Shown: positions 43,823-53,440, counted from the first letter of the stretch. The stretch is DNA of 64,000 nucleotides from Rhodobiaceae bacterium (GCA_020637855.1 JACKJR010000003.1:186001-250000), one strand, 5' to 3'. Translations and numbers: made by a program. The notes: generated by a model from the letters alone, not told the origin.

Positions 43823-46273
43823 ATGAAAAGACTGGTCGTAATCGGCGCGGGAATGGCCTCGGGACGGATGCTCGAGCATCTGTTCGAAGCCGATCCCGAT
43901 GCATTCCAGGTAACGCTTTTCAATGCCGAACCGCGCGGCAACTACAACCGGATCATGCTTTCTCCGGTGCTGTCGGGCGAGAAGAGCTACGAGGAAATCG
44001 TCACCCATGACGATGACTGGTATGCCGGCAACAACGTGACCTGCCGCTTCGGCGAGCGTGTCACGGGAATTGACCGCGAACGGCGCGTTGTGTGCGGCGA
44101 ACACGGCGAGGTCGCTTACGACAAGCTCGTCATAGCGACCGGATCGTCGCCGTTCATCATCCCGGTGGAAGGGCGCGATCTGCCCGGTGTGGTTTCCTAC
44201 CGCGATCTCGACGACACCAATGCGATGATCGATGCGACCGGCTTGCCGAACGCGCGGGCCGTGGTCATCGGCGGAGGGCTGCTCGGGCTTGAGGCGGCTG
44301 CGGGCCTGCGGTTGCGCGGCATGGAGGTGACAATCATTCACCTTGCCGGGCACCTGATGGAGCGTCAGCTCGACGAGGCTGCCGGTTATCTGCTGCAGAA
44401 GGATATCGAGAACCGCGGCATCCGCGTGATCACCCGCGCCTCGACCAAGGCGATACTGGGCAAGAGCCGCGTTGAAGGCGTCGCTCTGGAAGATGGCAGC
44501 GTCATTCCCGCCGATCTTGTCGTCATGGCGGTCGGCATCCGGCCCTCGGCCCAGCTTGCGAAAGATACCGGACTGGAGGTTGGCCGCGCCATAACGGTCA
44601 ACGCTTCCATGCAGACGTCCGATCCGGATATCTATGCGGTCGGCGAGTGCGTCGAGTTCGAGGGCACGCTGTTCGGCCTTGTGGCGCCGTTGTATGACCA
44701 GGCCAAGGTTCTGGCGAAGGAATTGCTCGGCGAGGGTGACGCCTTCGTCGTCAAGGAGCTTTCCACGAAGCTCAAGGTCACCGGTTGCGACCTGTTCAGC
44801 GCCGGCGATTTCGCCGAAGGCGAGGGACGCGAGGACATCGTCTTCCGCGATCCCGCGCGCGGTGTCTACAGGCGGCTGGTGATCGAGAGGAACCGGCTTG
44901 TCGGCGCCGTGATGTACGGCGATACCGCTGACAGCAACTGGTTCTTCGGGCTGATACGCGATGGCGAAGACATCGCCGAGATGCGCGAAACCCTGATCTT
45001 CGGCCAGTCGTACCAGGGGGGTGCCCCGCTGGACCCTACGGCGGCCGTTGCAGCCTTGCCGGATGATGCTGAAATCTGTGGCTGTAACGGCGTTTGCAAG
45101 GGCACGATCGTCGAGGCGGTTTCCACCAAGGGACTGACGACGCTCGATGATGTCCGGGCCCACACCAAGGCGTCCGCCTCCTGCGGCACGTGCACGGGGC
45201 TCGTCGAAAAGCTGATGGTGCTGACGCTGGGCGATGCCTTCGAGGCGGCTGCCGTGCCGCCGATGTGCAAATGCACCGATCTTGGCCATGACGAGGTGCG
45301 CCGTCTGATCAAGACGAAGGAACTCAAGACCATTCCAGCCGTGATGCAGGAGCTGGAATGGAAGACGTCGTGCGGCTGCGCGAAGTGCCGTCCGGCTCTC
45401 AACTATTACCTGGTCTCCGACTGGCCGGAGGAGTATGCCGACGACTACCAGTCGCGGTTCATCAACGAGCGCGTTCACGCCAACATCCAGAAGGACGGCA
45501 CCTATTCCGTCGTGCCGCGCATGTGGGGCGGGCAGACGACTTCTGCCGAGCTGCGCGCCATCGCCGATGTGGTCGACAAGTTCAACATTCCTTCTGTCAA
45601 ATGCACCGGCGGCCAGCGCATCGACATGCTCGGCGTCAAGAAAGAGGACCTGCCGGCGATCTGGGCCGATCTGGGCAAGGCCGGGTTCGTGTCGGGCCAT
45701 GCCTATGCCAAGGGCCTGCGCACGGTGAAGACGTGCGTGGGGTCGGACTGGTGCCGGTTCGGAACGCAGGATTCCACCGGGCTTGGCGTGCGTCTCGAGA
45801 AGTTCATGTGGGGTTCGTGGACGCCGGCCAAGGTCAAGCTGGCGGTGTCCGGGTGCCCGCGCAATTGCGCCGAAGCGACCTGCAAGGATGTCGGCGTTGT
45901 CTGTGTCGATAGCGGATACGAAATCCACTACGCCGGTGCCGCCGGCCTCGACATCAAGGGAACCGAAGTTCTAGGCCTCGTCAAAACCGAGGACGAGGCG
46001 GTCGAATACATCTCGGCACTGGTGCAGATGTACCGCGAGCAGGGGCACTATCTCGAGCGTATCTACAAGTGGGCCAAGCGCATCGGCTACGACGAGGTGC
46101 GCCGCCAGATCATGGAAGACGCGGAGGCGCGCAAAGCCTATTTCGACCGCTTCGTCTTTTCCCAGAAATTCGCCCAGGTCGATCCGTGGTCTGAACGTGT
46201 GTCCGGCAAGGACAAGCACGAATTCAAGCCGATGGCGTCATTCCCGGAAAGCAAGGTGGAGGCTGCGGAATGA
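43823..46273 (+). CDS. nirB: NAD(P)H-nitrite reductase large subunit
   Basis: Reduces nitrite to ammonium in the cytoplasm. The 816-residue protein has an N-terminal FAD/NAD domain (KRLVVIGAGMASGRMLEHL; VIGGGLLGLEAAAGLRL; DPDIYAVGECVEF). A BFD-like [2Fe-2S] domain follows (CGCNGVCKGTI ... CGTCTGLVEKL). The C-terminal sirohaem/[4Fe-4S] half has CVGSDWCRFG and VSGCPRNCAEATCKD, which supply the four cluster cysteines. It follows the GAF-like gene and overlaps nirD by 4 bases (ATGA). Confidence 0.96.
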   Translation: MKRLVVIGAGMASGRMLEHLFEADPDAFQVTLFNAEPRGNYNRIMLSPVLSGEKSYEEIVTHDDDWYAGNNVTCRFGERVTGIDRERRVVCGEHGEVAYDKLVIATGSSPFIIPVEGRDLPGVVSYRDLDDTNAMIDATGLPNARAVVIGGGLLGLEAAAGLRLRGMEVTIIHLAGHLMERQLDEAAGYLLQKDIENRGIRVITRASTKAILGKSRVEGVALEDGSVIPADLVVMAVGIRPSAQLAKDTGLEVGRAITVNASMQTSDPDIYAVGECVEFEGTLFGLVAPLYDQAKVLAKELLGEGDAFVVKELSTKLKVTGCDLFSAGDFAEGEGREDIVFRDPARGVYRRLVIERNRLVGAVMYGDTADSNWFFGLIRDGEDIAEMRETLIFGQSYQGGAPLDPTAAVAALPDDAEICGCNGVCKGTIVEAVSTKGLTTLDDVRAHTKASASCGTCTGLVEKLMVLTLGDAFEAAAVPPMCKCTDLGHDEVRRLIKTKELKTIPAVMQELEWKTSCGCAKCRPALNYYLVSDWPEEYADDYQSRFINERVHANIQKDGTYSVVPRMWGGQTTSAELRAIADVVDKFNIPSVKCTGGQRIDMLGVKKEDLPAIWADLGKAGFVSGHAYAKGLRTVKTCVGSDWCRFGTQDSTGLGVRLEKFMWGSWTPAKVKLAVSGCPRNCAEATCKDVGVVCVDSGYEIHYAGAAGLDIKGTEVLGLVKTEDEAVEYISALVQMYREQGHYLERIYKWAKRIGYDEVRRQIMEDAEARKAYFDRFVFSQKFAQVDPWSERVSGKDKHEFKPMASFPESKVEAAE

Positions 46274-46599
46274 ACGTAATGACTGACGAATGGCTGGACG
46301 TCGGAGAGATTTCCGACATCCCGCGGCGCGGCGCGCGCTGCATCAGAATAGGGGAAACGTCCGTGGCGGTCTTCCGGACCGCTGATGACCAAATCCATGC
46401 GCTGGAAGACAAATGCCCGCACAGGAACGGACCCCTCAGCCAGGGCATTGTGCATGATGGCTGTGTGACATGCCCTTTGCACAACTGGGTCATCTCGCTC
46501 AAAACCGGGCAAGCGCAGGGGGCCGATGAAGGCTCGACAGAGGTCTATCCGGTGCGGCTGGATGGCACGCGTGTCCTTCTCGGATTCCGGGGCAAGTAA
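46270..46599 (+). CDS. nirD: Nitrite reductase small subunit with intact Rieske site
   Basis: A 109-residue Rieske-fold protein. The ligands are complete: C49-P-H51 in DKCPHRNGPLSQ and C68-P-L-H71 in VTCPLHNW. Enterobacterial NirD lacks these residues, so this form should carry a real [2Fe-2S] cluster. It partners NirB. The gene overlaps nirB (4 bases) and nasA (one base). Confidence 0.93.
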   Translation: MNVMTDEWLDVGEISDIPRRGARCIRIGETSVAVFRTADDQIHALEDKCPHRNGPLSQGIVHDGCVTCPLHNWVISLKTGQAQGADEGSTEVYPVRLDGTRVLLGFRGK

Positions 46600-49274
46600 T
46601 GTCTGCGTCCGAAACTGCTCCGGTTTGCACGACCTGCCCCTATTGCGGGGTTGGGTGCGGTGTTCTCGCAAGCGTCGCGGCGGACGGCAGCGTTCAGGTC
46701 AAGGGTGATCCGGAGCACCCTTCGAATTTCGGCAGGCTGTGTTCGAAGGGCTCCGCGCTCGGAGAGACGGTCGGTCTCGATGACCGGCTGCTGTACCCGA
46801 TGATCGGCGAACGCCGCGCAGGCTGGGACGAGGCGCTTGATCTGGTCGCGCGGCGGTTCGGCGAGACAATTGCCGAGCACGGACCGGATTCGGTTGCCTT
46901 CTACATTTCCGGCCAGATCCTGACCGAGGACTATTACGTCGCCAACAAGCTGATGAAGGGCTTCATCGGCTCTGCCAATATCGACACCAATTCGCGGCTT
47001 TGCATGGCCTCCAGCGTTGCGGGTCACAGGCGGGCGTTCGGCTCCGACACCGTGCCCGGCACTTATGCCGATCTCGAGGCAGCCGACCTCGTGGTGCTTG
47101 TCGGCTCCAATCTCGCCTGGTGCCATCCGGTACTCTATCAGAGGATAGCGGCTGCCAAGGCGGAGCGGCCGCACATGAAAGTGGTGTTGGTCGATCCGCG
47201 CCGCACCATGACGGCTGATCTTGCGGATTTCCATCTGGCGATCGAACCCGATAGCGATACGGCCCTGTTCAACGGTCTGTTCGCGTATCTGCTGGAAGCA
47301 GGCGCGGTCGATGCGGACTACGTCACACGGCATACGGACGGATTCGGGGACATGGCGCGGATTGCCCAAAGATCCACGCTTACCCGCATAGCCGAACTGA
47401 CCGGGCTTGGAGAAGACGAGCTGCTCGCCTTCTACAAACTGTTTACGGCAACGGAAAAAACCGTCACGGCATACAGCCAGGGGGTGAACCAGTCCTCGTC
47501 TGGTACCGACAAGGTCAATGCGATCATAAATTGCCATCTGATCACTGGGCGGATCGGACGAGAGGGAATGGGGCCGTTCTCGCTGACCGGCCAACCGAAC
47601 GCCATGGGCGGGCGCGAGGTTGGCGGGCTTGCCAACATGCTCGCCTGTCACATGGATATCGAGAACGCGGAGCACCGCGCGATTGTCGGCGGGTTCTGGG
47701 GAACGGGCCGCCTTCCCGAAACGCCGGGTCTCAAGGCCGTGGACATGTTCGAGGCGGTTGCCGACGGGCGTATCAAGGCGCTGTGGATCATGGCGACCAA
47801 CCCGGTCGCCAGCATGCCCGATGCCGACAGCGTGGAGGAGGCGCTTCGCCATTGCCCCTTTGTCGTCGTGTCCGATGTGCAGGAGGAAACCGACACTTTG
47901 CGTCATGCGCATGTGAAGCTGCCGGCAGCCGCCTGGGGCGAGAAATCGGGCACCGTGACCAATTCGGACCGCCGGATATCGCGTCAGCGCGCGTTTCTGC
48001 CGTTGCCCGGCGAAGCCAGGCCAGACTGGTGGCAACTGGCCGAGGTCGGACGCAGGTTCGGGTTTGCCGGGGCCTTCGACTATCCCGATGCGGCAGCGGT
48101 CTTTCGCGAGTACGCGCAGCTTTCCGCGCTTGCAAACGATGGGGTGCGGGATTTCGACATTGGCGCCTACTCCGGGATCACCAGCAGTGAATACGATGCG
48201 CTTGAGCCATTCCAGTGGCCGCAGCGGGCAGGAGAGAATGCCAAGGAGATGCGGTTTTTCGCCGGGGGCGGATTCTTTACCGCCAACGGGAAGGCGCGCA
48301 TCGTTCCGGTTGAGGCGGCTGGAGCGGGCAGGACGCTGGCCGAATATCCGCTGACGCTCAATACAGGCCGTATCCGCGACCAGTGGCATACGATGACACG
48401 GACGGAGCGCAGTGCGCGGCTGTCGGCGCATATGGCCGAACCGTTTTGCGAAATACATCCCGAAGATGCAGCCCGGCTGAAAATTTCGGACGCGCAGATC
48501 GTGCGCGTGGAAAGCCTTTATGCGCATGTGCTCGTGCGGGCGCTTATCACCGCAAGGCAGCGGGAGGGGAATGTCTTCGTGCCGATGCACTGGACCGACC
48601 AGCATGCATCGAAGGCACGCGTCGATGCATTGGTGCCGCCCCTGACAGATGCGGTTTCCGGGCAGCCTGCTTCGAAGAACGCGGCCGTTCGCGTTACGCC
48701 CTTCGCAGCCTGCCAATACGGCTTTGCGGTTTCCGCCAACCGTCCCGTGCCTCATGACACTGCCTATTGGGCCTTGGCCCGGTGCAATGGTGGCTGGCGT
48801 GTCGAACTGGCGCGTGAACTCGCCGTTGATGATCCGGAAGCTTTCGCGCGAAAGCTGTTCGGTATTCCCGAAGACATAGAAGTCGCATTTCTTGCCTATG
48901 CCGACACAGAGCGGCGGCAGCATCGGGTTGCTGCTTTCTCGGAAGGCAGGTTGCTCGGTACGCTTTATCTGGCTGGCGAGCCGGTTGCGGTGTCGCGAAG
49001 CTGGGCAGCGTCACTGCTCGATGAGGCGTATGACGATCCGCAATCGCGATTCCGCGTCATTGCGGGGCGCGCAGGCGCGGACAAGCCCGATCCGGGTCCG
49101 ATCGTTTGTGCCTGTTTCGGCATCGGCGCAAACCAGATCGCGGCTGCCACGCGCACGGGCTGTACGAGTGTCGATGCAATCGGCCAGTCGATCCAGGCCG
49201 GAACCAATTGCGGGTCGTGCCGCGCAGAGATCAGGGAGATCATCGATGCGAATCTTGTCCTCGCAGCAGAATGA
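46599..49274 (+). CDS. nasA: Assimilatory nitrate reductase catalytic subunit
   Basis: Reduces nitrate to nitrite in the cytoplasm with a bis-MGD molybdenum cofactor. The 891-residue product has the N-terminal [4Fe-4S] ligands C13, C16, C20 and C48 (CPYCGVGCGVL ... RLCSKG). The molybdopterin segments include DTNSRLCMASSVAGHRRAFG, QGVNQSSSGTDKVNAIIN and GPFSLTGQPNAMGGREVGG. The C-terminal molydopterin-dinucleotide domain reads TLNTGRIRDQWHTMTRT. A C-terminal BFD-type [2Fe-2S] domain follows (CACFGIGANQI ... GTNCGSCRAEI), as in Klebsiella-type NasA. The start overlaps nirD and the end overlaps cobA. Confidence 0.96.
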   Translation: MSASETAPVCTTCPYCGVGCGVLASVAADGSVQVKGDPEHPSNFGRLCSKGSALGETVGLDDRLLYPMIGERRAGWDEALDLVARRFGETIAEHGPDSVAFYISGQILTEDYYVANKLMKGFIGSANIDTNSRLCMASSVAGHRRAFGSDTVPGTYADLEAADLVVLVGSNLAWCHPVLYQRIAAAKAERPHMKVVLVDPRRTMTADLADFHLAIEPDSDTALFNGLFAYLLEAGAVDADYVTRHTDGFGDMARIAQRSTLTRIAELTGLGEDELLAFYKLFTATEKTVTAYSQGVNQSSSGTDKVNAIINCHLITGRIGREGMGPFSLTGQPNAMGGREVGGLANMLACHMDIENAEHRAIVGGFWGTGRLPETPGLKAVDMFEAVADGRIKALWIMATNPVASMPDADSVEEALRHCPFVVVSDVQEETDTLRHAHVKLPAAAWGEKSGTVTNSDRRISRQRAFLPLPGEARPDWWQLAEVGRRFGFAGAFDYPDAAAVFREYAQLSALANDGVRDFDIGAYSGITSSEYDALEPFQWPQRAGENAKEMRFFAGGGFFTANGKARIVPVEAAGAGRTLAEYPLTLNTGRIRDQWHTMTRTERSARLSAHMAEPFCEIHPEDAARLKISDAQIVRVESLYAHVLVRALITARQREGNVFVPMHWTDQHASKARVDALVPPLTDAVSGQPASKNAAVRVTPFAACQYGFAVSANRPVPHDTAYWALARCNGGWRVELARELAVDDPEAFARKLFGIPEDIEVAFLAYADTERRQHRVAAFSEGRLLGTLYLAGEPVAVSRSWAASLLDEAYDDPQSRFRVIAGRAGADKPDPGPIVCACFGIGANQIAAATRTGCTSVDAIGQSIQAGTNCGSCRAEIREIIDANLVLAAE

Positions 49275-50073
49275 TGCTTCCAGCCGGATCGCTGGCGAGG
49301 CCGCGGGCAGGGGCAGGGTGACGCTGGTGGGCGCGGGGCCCGGTGACGCAGACTTGCTGACTCTGAAGGCTGTTCGCGCGCTGCAGTCGGCGGATGTGAT
49401 CCTGTTCGATGACCTCGTCTCGGACGAAGTGCTGGAATTTGCCCGGAAGGAAGCCAGGCGCATGCTGGTCGGCAAGCGTGGCGGGCGCACAAGCTGCAAA
49501 CAGGAAGACATCAACGACATGATGGCCGCGCTGGCGAGCGCGGGAAAGCATGTGGTGCGGCTCAAATCCGGAGACCCGATGATTTTCGGGCGCGCGGGCG
49601 AGGAGATTGCCCGTTTGCGGGGTGAAGGCATCGAGGTCACGGTCGTTCCGGGCATCACGTCGGCACTGGCGATGGCGTCATCTCTCGGCGTGTCGCTGAC
49701 CCATCGCGACCATGCCCAGTCGGTCCGCTTCGTCACCGGCCACAGCCGCAAGGGGCGGCTGCCGGACGATATCGACTGGAAATGCATTGCCGACCCACGA
49801 GCAACCACTGTTTTCTACATGGGCGGACGCACGGTGGCGGAAATGACCGCAAGGCTTATCGGGGAGGGCATGTCCGCCGGCACGCCCGTCGCCGTCGCAT
49901 CGGCGCTCACACGGTCTGACGAGCGGCGTTGGGTTGGCACGCTTGCAGAGCTTCCCGCCGCAGTCGGGAGAATCGGCCTCGACAACCCCATCCTGATCGG
50001 CGTCGGTGCGGTCTTTGCCGGGGCCATGGTGCAGGAGGAAGTAGACCGCCTGACGAACGTGGCTCTCGGCTGA
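49246..50073 (+). CDS. cobA: Uroporphyrinogen-III C-methyltransferase
   Basis: SAM-dependent enzyme making precorrin-2, the route to the sirohaem needed by NirB. The 275-residue product shows the family motifs VTLVGAGPGDADLLTLKAV, DVILFDDLVS, RLKSGDPMIFGRAGEEI and VVPGITSALAMASSLGVSLT. It lacks the CysG oxidase/chelatase half. The ATG at 49246 overlaps the nasA end by 29 bases; this is the last gene of the nitrate operon. It converges on dadA with 4 bases between the stops. Confidence 0.95.
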   Translation: MRILSSQQNDASSRIAGEAAGRGRVTLVGAGPGDADLLTLKAVRALQSADVILFDDLVSDEVLEFARKEARRMLVGKRGGRTSCKQEDINDMMAALASAGKHVVRLKSGDPMIFGRAGEEIARLRGEGIEVTVVPGITSALAMASSLGVSLTHRDHAQSVRFVTGHSRKGRLPDDIDWKCIADPRATTVFYMGGRTVAEMTARLIGEGMSAGTPVAVASALTRSDERRWVGTLAELPAAVGRIGLDNPILIGVGAVFAGAMVQEEVDRLTNVALG

Positions 50074-50077
50074 TGTG

Positions 50078-51334
50078 TCACTGTCCGTAACGCGCTGCCG
50101 TCAGGCCATCGAAGGAAATCCCCGGCGCCTTGCCCAGCACCGCATCGGCGACTGCGCGGCCCGAGCCGCAGGCCATGGTCCACCCCAGCGTGCCGTGGCC
50201 GGTATTCAGGAACAGGTTGTCGTAGCGCGTCGGGCCGATCACCGGCGTTCCGTCCGGCGTCATCGGGCGCAGGCCCGTCCAGCCTTGCGCCCTGGAGACA
50301 TCTCCGCCCTTGGGAAACAGGTCCGACACCACGTGGCGCACCGTGTCTGTCGCGTGCGATCCGAGTTTTCTGTTGTATCCGATGATCTCGGCCTGACCCG
50401 CGACGCGGATGCGGTCGCCGAGCCGGGTGATCGCGACCTTGTGGGTCTCGTCCATGATGGTTGATTGCGGCGCGGCGTCGGGATCGGTGACGGGCAGGGT
50501 GATCGAATAGCCCTTGATGGGATAGATCGGCAGGCGGATGCCTACCGTTTTGAGCAGGATCGGCGCATAGGGACCGAGCGCGCAGACGTATCTGTCGGCG
50601 GTCTCCAGCCCCTTGTCGGTATGCACGCCGGTGATGCGTCCGCTCTCGGTTGCGAACCTGTCGATGGTCACGCCATAGCGGAATTTTACACCGAGTTCGG
50701 TTGCCTTGTCGGCAAGGGCGAGGGTGAACATGCGGCAATCGCCGGTGCGATCCGCCGTCAACCGCAGACCACCGACGAACTTCTCCTTGACGAGGGCAAG
50801 CGCAGGCTCCGCGGCGATGCAGGCGTCCTTGTCGAGCACCTCGAAGGGGGAATCGTACTCCGCCAGCACCTCCTGATCGGCCTTCGAGGACTTCACTTGC
50901 TTCTCTGTACGGAACAGCTGCAGCGTGCCACGCTCACGCTGGTCGAAGTCGATGTTCACCTCGGCCATCAGGTCGGTCAGCTGATCGCGGCTGTAGTTGG
51001 AAATGCGGACCATGCGGCCTTTGTTGATGCGGTAGCTGTCCGCGTTGCAATTCGCCAGCATGCGGATACCCCATGCCCACATTGACGGGCTGATCAGAGG
51101 CCAGATGAAAAGAGGCCGGTGGCGCATGAAGAGCCATTTGACCGCTTTCATAGGGATGCCGGGCGCGGCCCATGGCGAGGTCATGCCATAGGAGAGTTCG
51201 CCGGCATTGGCGAAGCTCGTTTCCATGCCGGGGCCGGGCTGGCGGTCGAGCACGGAAACCTCGGCGCCCTGTCTGGCGAGATAGTAGGCGGTTGTTACGC
51301 CGAGCACGCCGGCGCCGAGCACGATGACCTTCAC
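50078..51334 (-). CDS. dadA: D-amino acid dehydrogenase small subunit
   Basis: FAD enzyme that oxidises D-amino acids to keto acids, passing electrons to the respiratory chain. The 418-residue product begins VKVIVLGAGVLGVTTAYYLA, the dinucleotide fold, and has the DadA-typical SFANAGELSYGMTSPWAAPG and the C-terminal LNTGHGTLGWTMACGSGR. I use the GTG at 51334, where the FAD fold begins; an ATG at 51421 would add 29 unconserved residues. No alanine racemase or Lrp gene is beside it. Confidence 0.93.
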   Translation of the reverse strand: MKVIVLGAGVLGVTTAYYLARQGAEVSVLDRQPGPGMETSFANAGELSYGMTSPWAAPGIPMKAVKWLFMRHRPLFIWPLISPSMWAWGIRMLANCNADSYRINKGRMVRISNYSRDQLTDLMAEVNIDFDQRERGTLQLFRTEKQVKSSKADQEVLAEYDSPFEVLDKDACIAAEPALALVKEKFVGGLRLTADRTGDCRMFTLALADKATELGVKFRYGVTIDRFATESGRITGVHTDKGLETADRYVCALGPYAPILLKTVGIRLPIYPIKGYSITLPVTDPDAAPQSTIMDETHKVAITRLGDRIRVAGQAEIIGYNRKLGSHATDTVRHVVSDLFPKGGDVSRAQGWTGLRPMTPDGTPVIGPTRYDNLFLNTGHGTLGWTMACGSGRAVADAVLGKAPGISFDGLTAARYGQ

Positions 51335-51447
51335 GTTTGCAGCCCCTGAATCGGTCAGGCGGCACGGTTTTCCGCACCGCGCACATCGATCATGCATGCT
51401 GGAAACGAGCTTGTCATGCATACGTTACGCGGACATGCCACGTAACC

Positions 51448-52014
51448 TCAGGCCGATGTATTCTCGCTGATCCACGCCAAAACTGCATCCGTATCCGCGG
51501 GCAGGGCGGTGGCCAGCCCGCCGTGGAAGGTTTCCCAGTCTTTTGCGTAGTCTTCGCGGATGCCGGCGAGGACGGGGATGCCTTCGGCGATGGCCAGTTC
51601 GATGGCGCTGCGCAGGCCCTGGCCGGCGCTTTCCGCCTTGCCGAAACGGTTGACCAGCAGCAGGCGCGCGCCATTGCGCAATGCGGTTTCGGCTTGTTCC
51701 GTGGCGGACGCCAATGCGCCCCAGTCGAGCCGGCAGCCTTGGCTTTCCTTGCCCCGGTCCTCGGAGATGATCATCTGCCGCTTGCCCGCCACGTCGCGCA
51801 CCAGCATCGGCGGACAGCAGTCCGGAGGCACGTCAGCCTGCGTCTCCTGAACGAGGCCGGCGAGCGGAATGCCGCGCTCTGCAAAGGCGGCGGCTACGGC
51901 ACGGAACACCGCGTCCGGGTTGTTGCCTTTTGAAAAGACGATGCCCGCCAGCGCAACGCCGTTTTCAGGCGTGCTCGTCTTGTCGTGCGGGGCACTTGTC
52001 GTCTTGTCGAGCAT
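51448..52014 (-). CDS. DUF2478 family protein
   Basis: A 188-residue protein with a P-loop-like layout (ALAGIVFSKGNNPDAVFRAV) but no clear GxxxxGKS. It has a central LDWGALASATEQAETAL and the family stretch LLLVNRFGKAESAGQGLRSA followed by IPVLAGIREDY. This matches DUF2478, often found near molybdate transport or cofactor genes; its function is not established. It lies between dadA and pcaG on the same strand, 14 bases after pcaG. A link to the molybdenum enzyme NasA nearby is only a possibility. Confidence 0.8.
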   Translation of the reverse strand: MLDKTTSAPHDKTSTPENGVALAGIVFSKGNNPDAVFRAVAAAFAERGIPLAGLVQETQADVPPDCCPPMLVRDVAGKRQMIISEDRGKESQGCRLDWGALASATEQAETALRNGARLLLVNRFGKAESAGQGLRSAIELAIAEGIPVLAGIREDYAKDWETFHGGLATALPADTDAVLAWISENTSA

Positions 52015-52028
52015 TGCAATTCCTGTGA

Positions 52029-52607
52029 TCAGACATCGAAGAACGCGGTTTCGCGTTCGCCTTGTAGCACGATGTCGAAGCGGTAGGTCTTTTCCTTCGC
52101 GGCCGGATCGACGCAGGCGACGAGGCTGTCGCGGGCGGCCTGAGACGGCAGCATTCTCAGCACGGGATCTTCCGCGTTGGCTTTCTCCTCATCGGAGAAA
52201 TAAAGACGCGTGTGCAGGTGCATGTTGATGCCGCGGGCGAAGATATAGACCGTGACATGCGGGGCCTGCATGCGCCCGTCATGCCAGGTAAATCCACCGG
52301 GTTTGACGGTCTCGAAGCGATAGAGGCCGGTCTTGAGGTCGGAAGCCGCGCGCGCGAAGCCCGCATACCCCCCATCGAACTTGCCTTTGCCGTCGGCCTG
52401 CCAGATTTCGAGAACCGCATCGCGCACGGGCTCTCTGTCGCCGTCATAGACCGTGCCTTCAATGACGATGGTCTCGCCCTTCAAACCGGTGATCCACGGC
52501 TTTTCCTGCGTGCGGACCTTCAGACCCGCGACTGCCGGCAGCATGCCGATATGAACATAAGGGCCTGCCGTCTGGGACGGAGTTTCCTTGAGATATTTCA
52601 CCGGCAT
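52029..52607 (-). CDS. pcaG: Protocatechuate 3,4-dioxygenase alpha subunit
   Basis: Partner of PcaH in intradiol cleavage of protocatechuate to carboxymuconate. The 192-residue product starts MPVKYLKETPSQTAGPYVHI and has VLEIWQADGKGKFDGG and HDGRMQAPHVTVYIFARGIN, the alpha-subunit versions of the iron-site strands that have lost the metal ligands. It ends with FDIVLQGERETAFFDV. The ATG at 52607 lies one base after the pcaH stop. No pcaB, pcaC, pcaD or pcaQ gene is next to it. Confidence 0.94.
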   Translation of the reverse strand: MPVKYLKETPSQTAGPYVHIGMLPAVAGLKVRTQEKPWITGLKGETIVIEGTVYDGDREPVRDAVLEIWQADGKGKFDGGYAGFARAASDLKTGLYRFETVKPGGFTWHDGRMQAPHVTVYIFARGINMHLHTRLYFSDEEKANAEDPVLRMLPSQAARDSLVACVDPAAKEKTYRFDIVLQGERETAFFDV

Positions 52608-52608
52608 C

Positions 52609-53334
52609 TCAATTCCCCTGCGGACGGTTTTCGAAATAGGTCGAGCGTTGACCGCGCAGCACCATGTCGAAACGGTATGCGAGACTGTCGAACACTTTCT
52701 GGTTTTCCATGTCGAGGCGGGCAATCAGCATGTCGACGGCGGCCGGGTCCGTGATGGTATTGAGGATTGGGCACAGCGGGATCAGCGGATCACCCTCGAA
52801 ATACAGTTGCGTCACCAGGCGCTGCGTGAAGGCGTGTCCGAAGATCGAGATATGGATATGGGCCGGGCGCCACTCACAGCCGTTGTTGCGCCAGGGGTAG
52901 GGGCCGGGCCGGATGGTGCGAAAGAAATAGCGGCCCTCATCATCGGTGATGCAGCGCCCGCAACCGCCGAAATTCGGATCGAGCGGGGCGACATACCCAT
53001 CGACGACATGCCGGTAGCGCCCACCCGCGTTGGCCTGCCAGACTTCCAGCAGAACACCGGGTTGCGGTTTTGCATTCTGGTCCAGTACCTGACCATGCAC
53101 GACGATGCGTTCGCCGATGGCGTCGCCGTCGGTGGCATAGTTGCGGATCAGATCGTTATCCAGCTCATCCAGGATTTGATGGCCGAAGACAGGGCCGGTC
53201 AACTCGCCTTCGCCACCCTTCTCGAGGCTGATGAGATTTCGCCGCGGCGATCGCAACACGGTCGATTTGTAGCCGGGATCGTATTGCGGCGGATGCCAGT
53301 TGCGATCGCGCGTGAACAGGTCGGGGCGGGACAT
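52609..53334 (-). CDS. pcaH: Protocatechuate 3,4-dioxygenase beta subunit
   Basis: Catalytic Fe(III) subunit. The 241-residue protein has LLEVWQANAGGRYRHVVDGY with the first Tyr ligand region, RPGPYPWRNNGCEWRPAHIH with the second Tyr and the H-x-H pair (HIH), and the FDMVLRGQRSTYFE C-terminus. All four iron ligands (two Tyr, two His) appear present. The ATG at 53334 (MSRPDLFTRDR) is preferred over an ATG-like start at 53349. It is the first gene of a minus-strand unit pcaH-pcaG-DUF2478, divergent from the FkbM methyltransferase. Confidence 0.94.
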   Translation of the reverse strand: MSRPDLFTRDRNWHPPQYDPGYKSTVLRSPRRNLISLEKGGEGELTGPVFGHQILDELDNDLIRNYATDGDAIGERIVVHGQVLDQNAKPQPGVLLEVWQANAGGRYRHVVDGYVAPLDPNFGGCGRCITDDEGRYFFRTIRPGPYPWRNNGCEWRPAHIHISIFGHAFTQRLVTQLYFEGDPLIPLCPILNTITDPAAVDMLIARLDMENQKVFDSLAYRFDMVLRGQRSTYFENRPQGN

Positions 53335-53440
53335 GCTTCCTCCGGGCATTTCCCCGCATCATCGGCAATTGGCAGGGTCACGGCAAGCGGTCATGCATCG
53401 CATGGGTGCGCATCGCGTCTGAACTGTGCTATCGGGCGCC

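Noticed and set aside
43658..45928. Open frame of ~750 codons on the minus strand opposite nirB
   Set aside because: It is the antisense shadow of a high-GC gene. The plus strand encodes NirB with all cofactor motifs, and the antisense translation has no recognisable domain.
46545..48923. Open frame of ~790 codons opposite nasA
   Set aside because: Shadow of the nitrate reductase gene; no family motif and no ribosome site.
53335..53440. PcaQ-type operator upstream of pcaH
   Set aside because: I looked for an ATAACC-N4-GGTTAT-like site in the short divergent gap and did not see one, and no pcaQ gene is adjacent.
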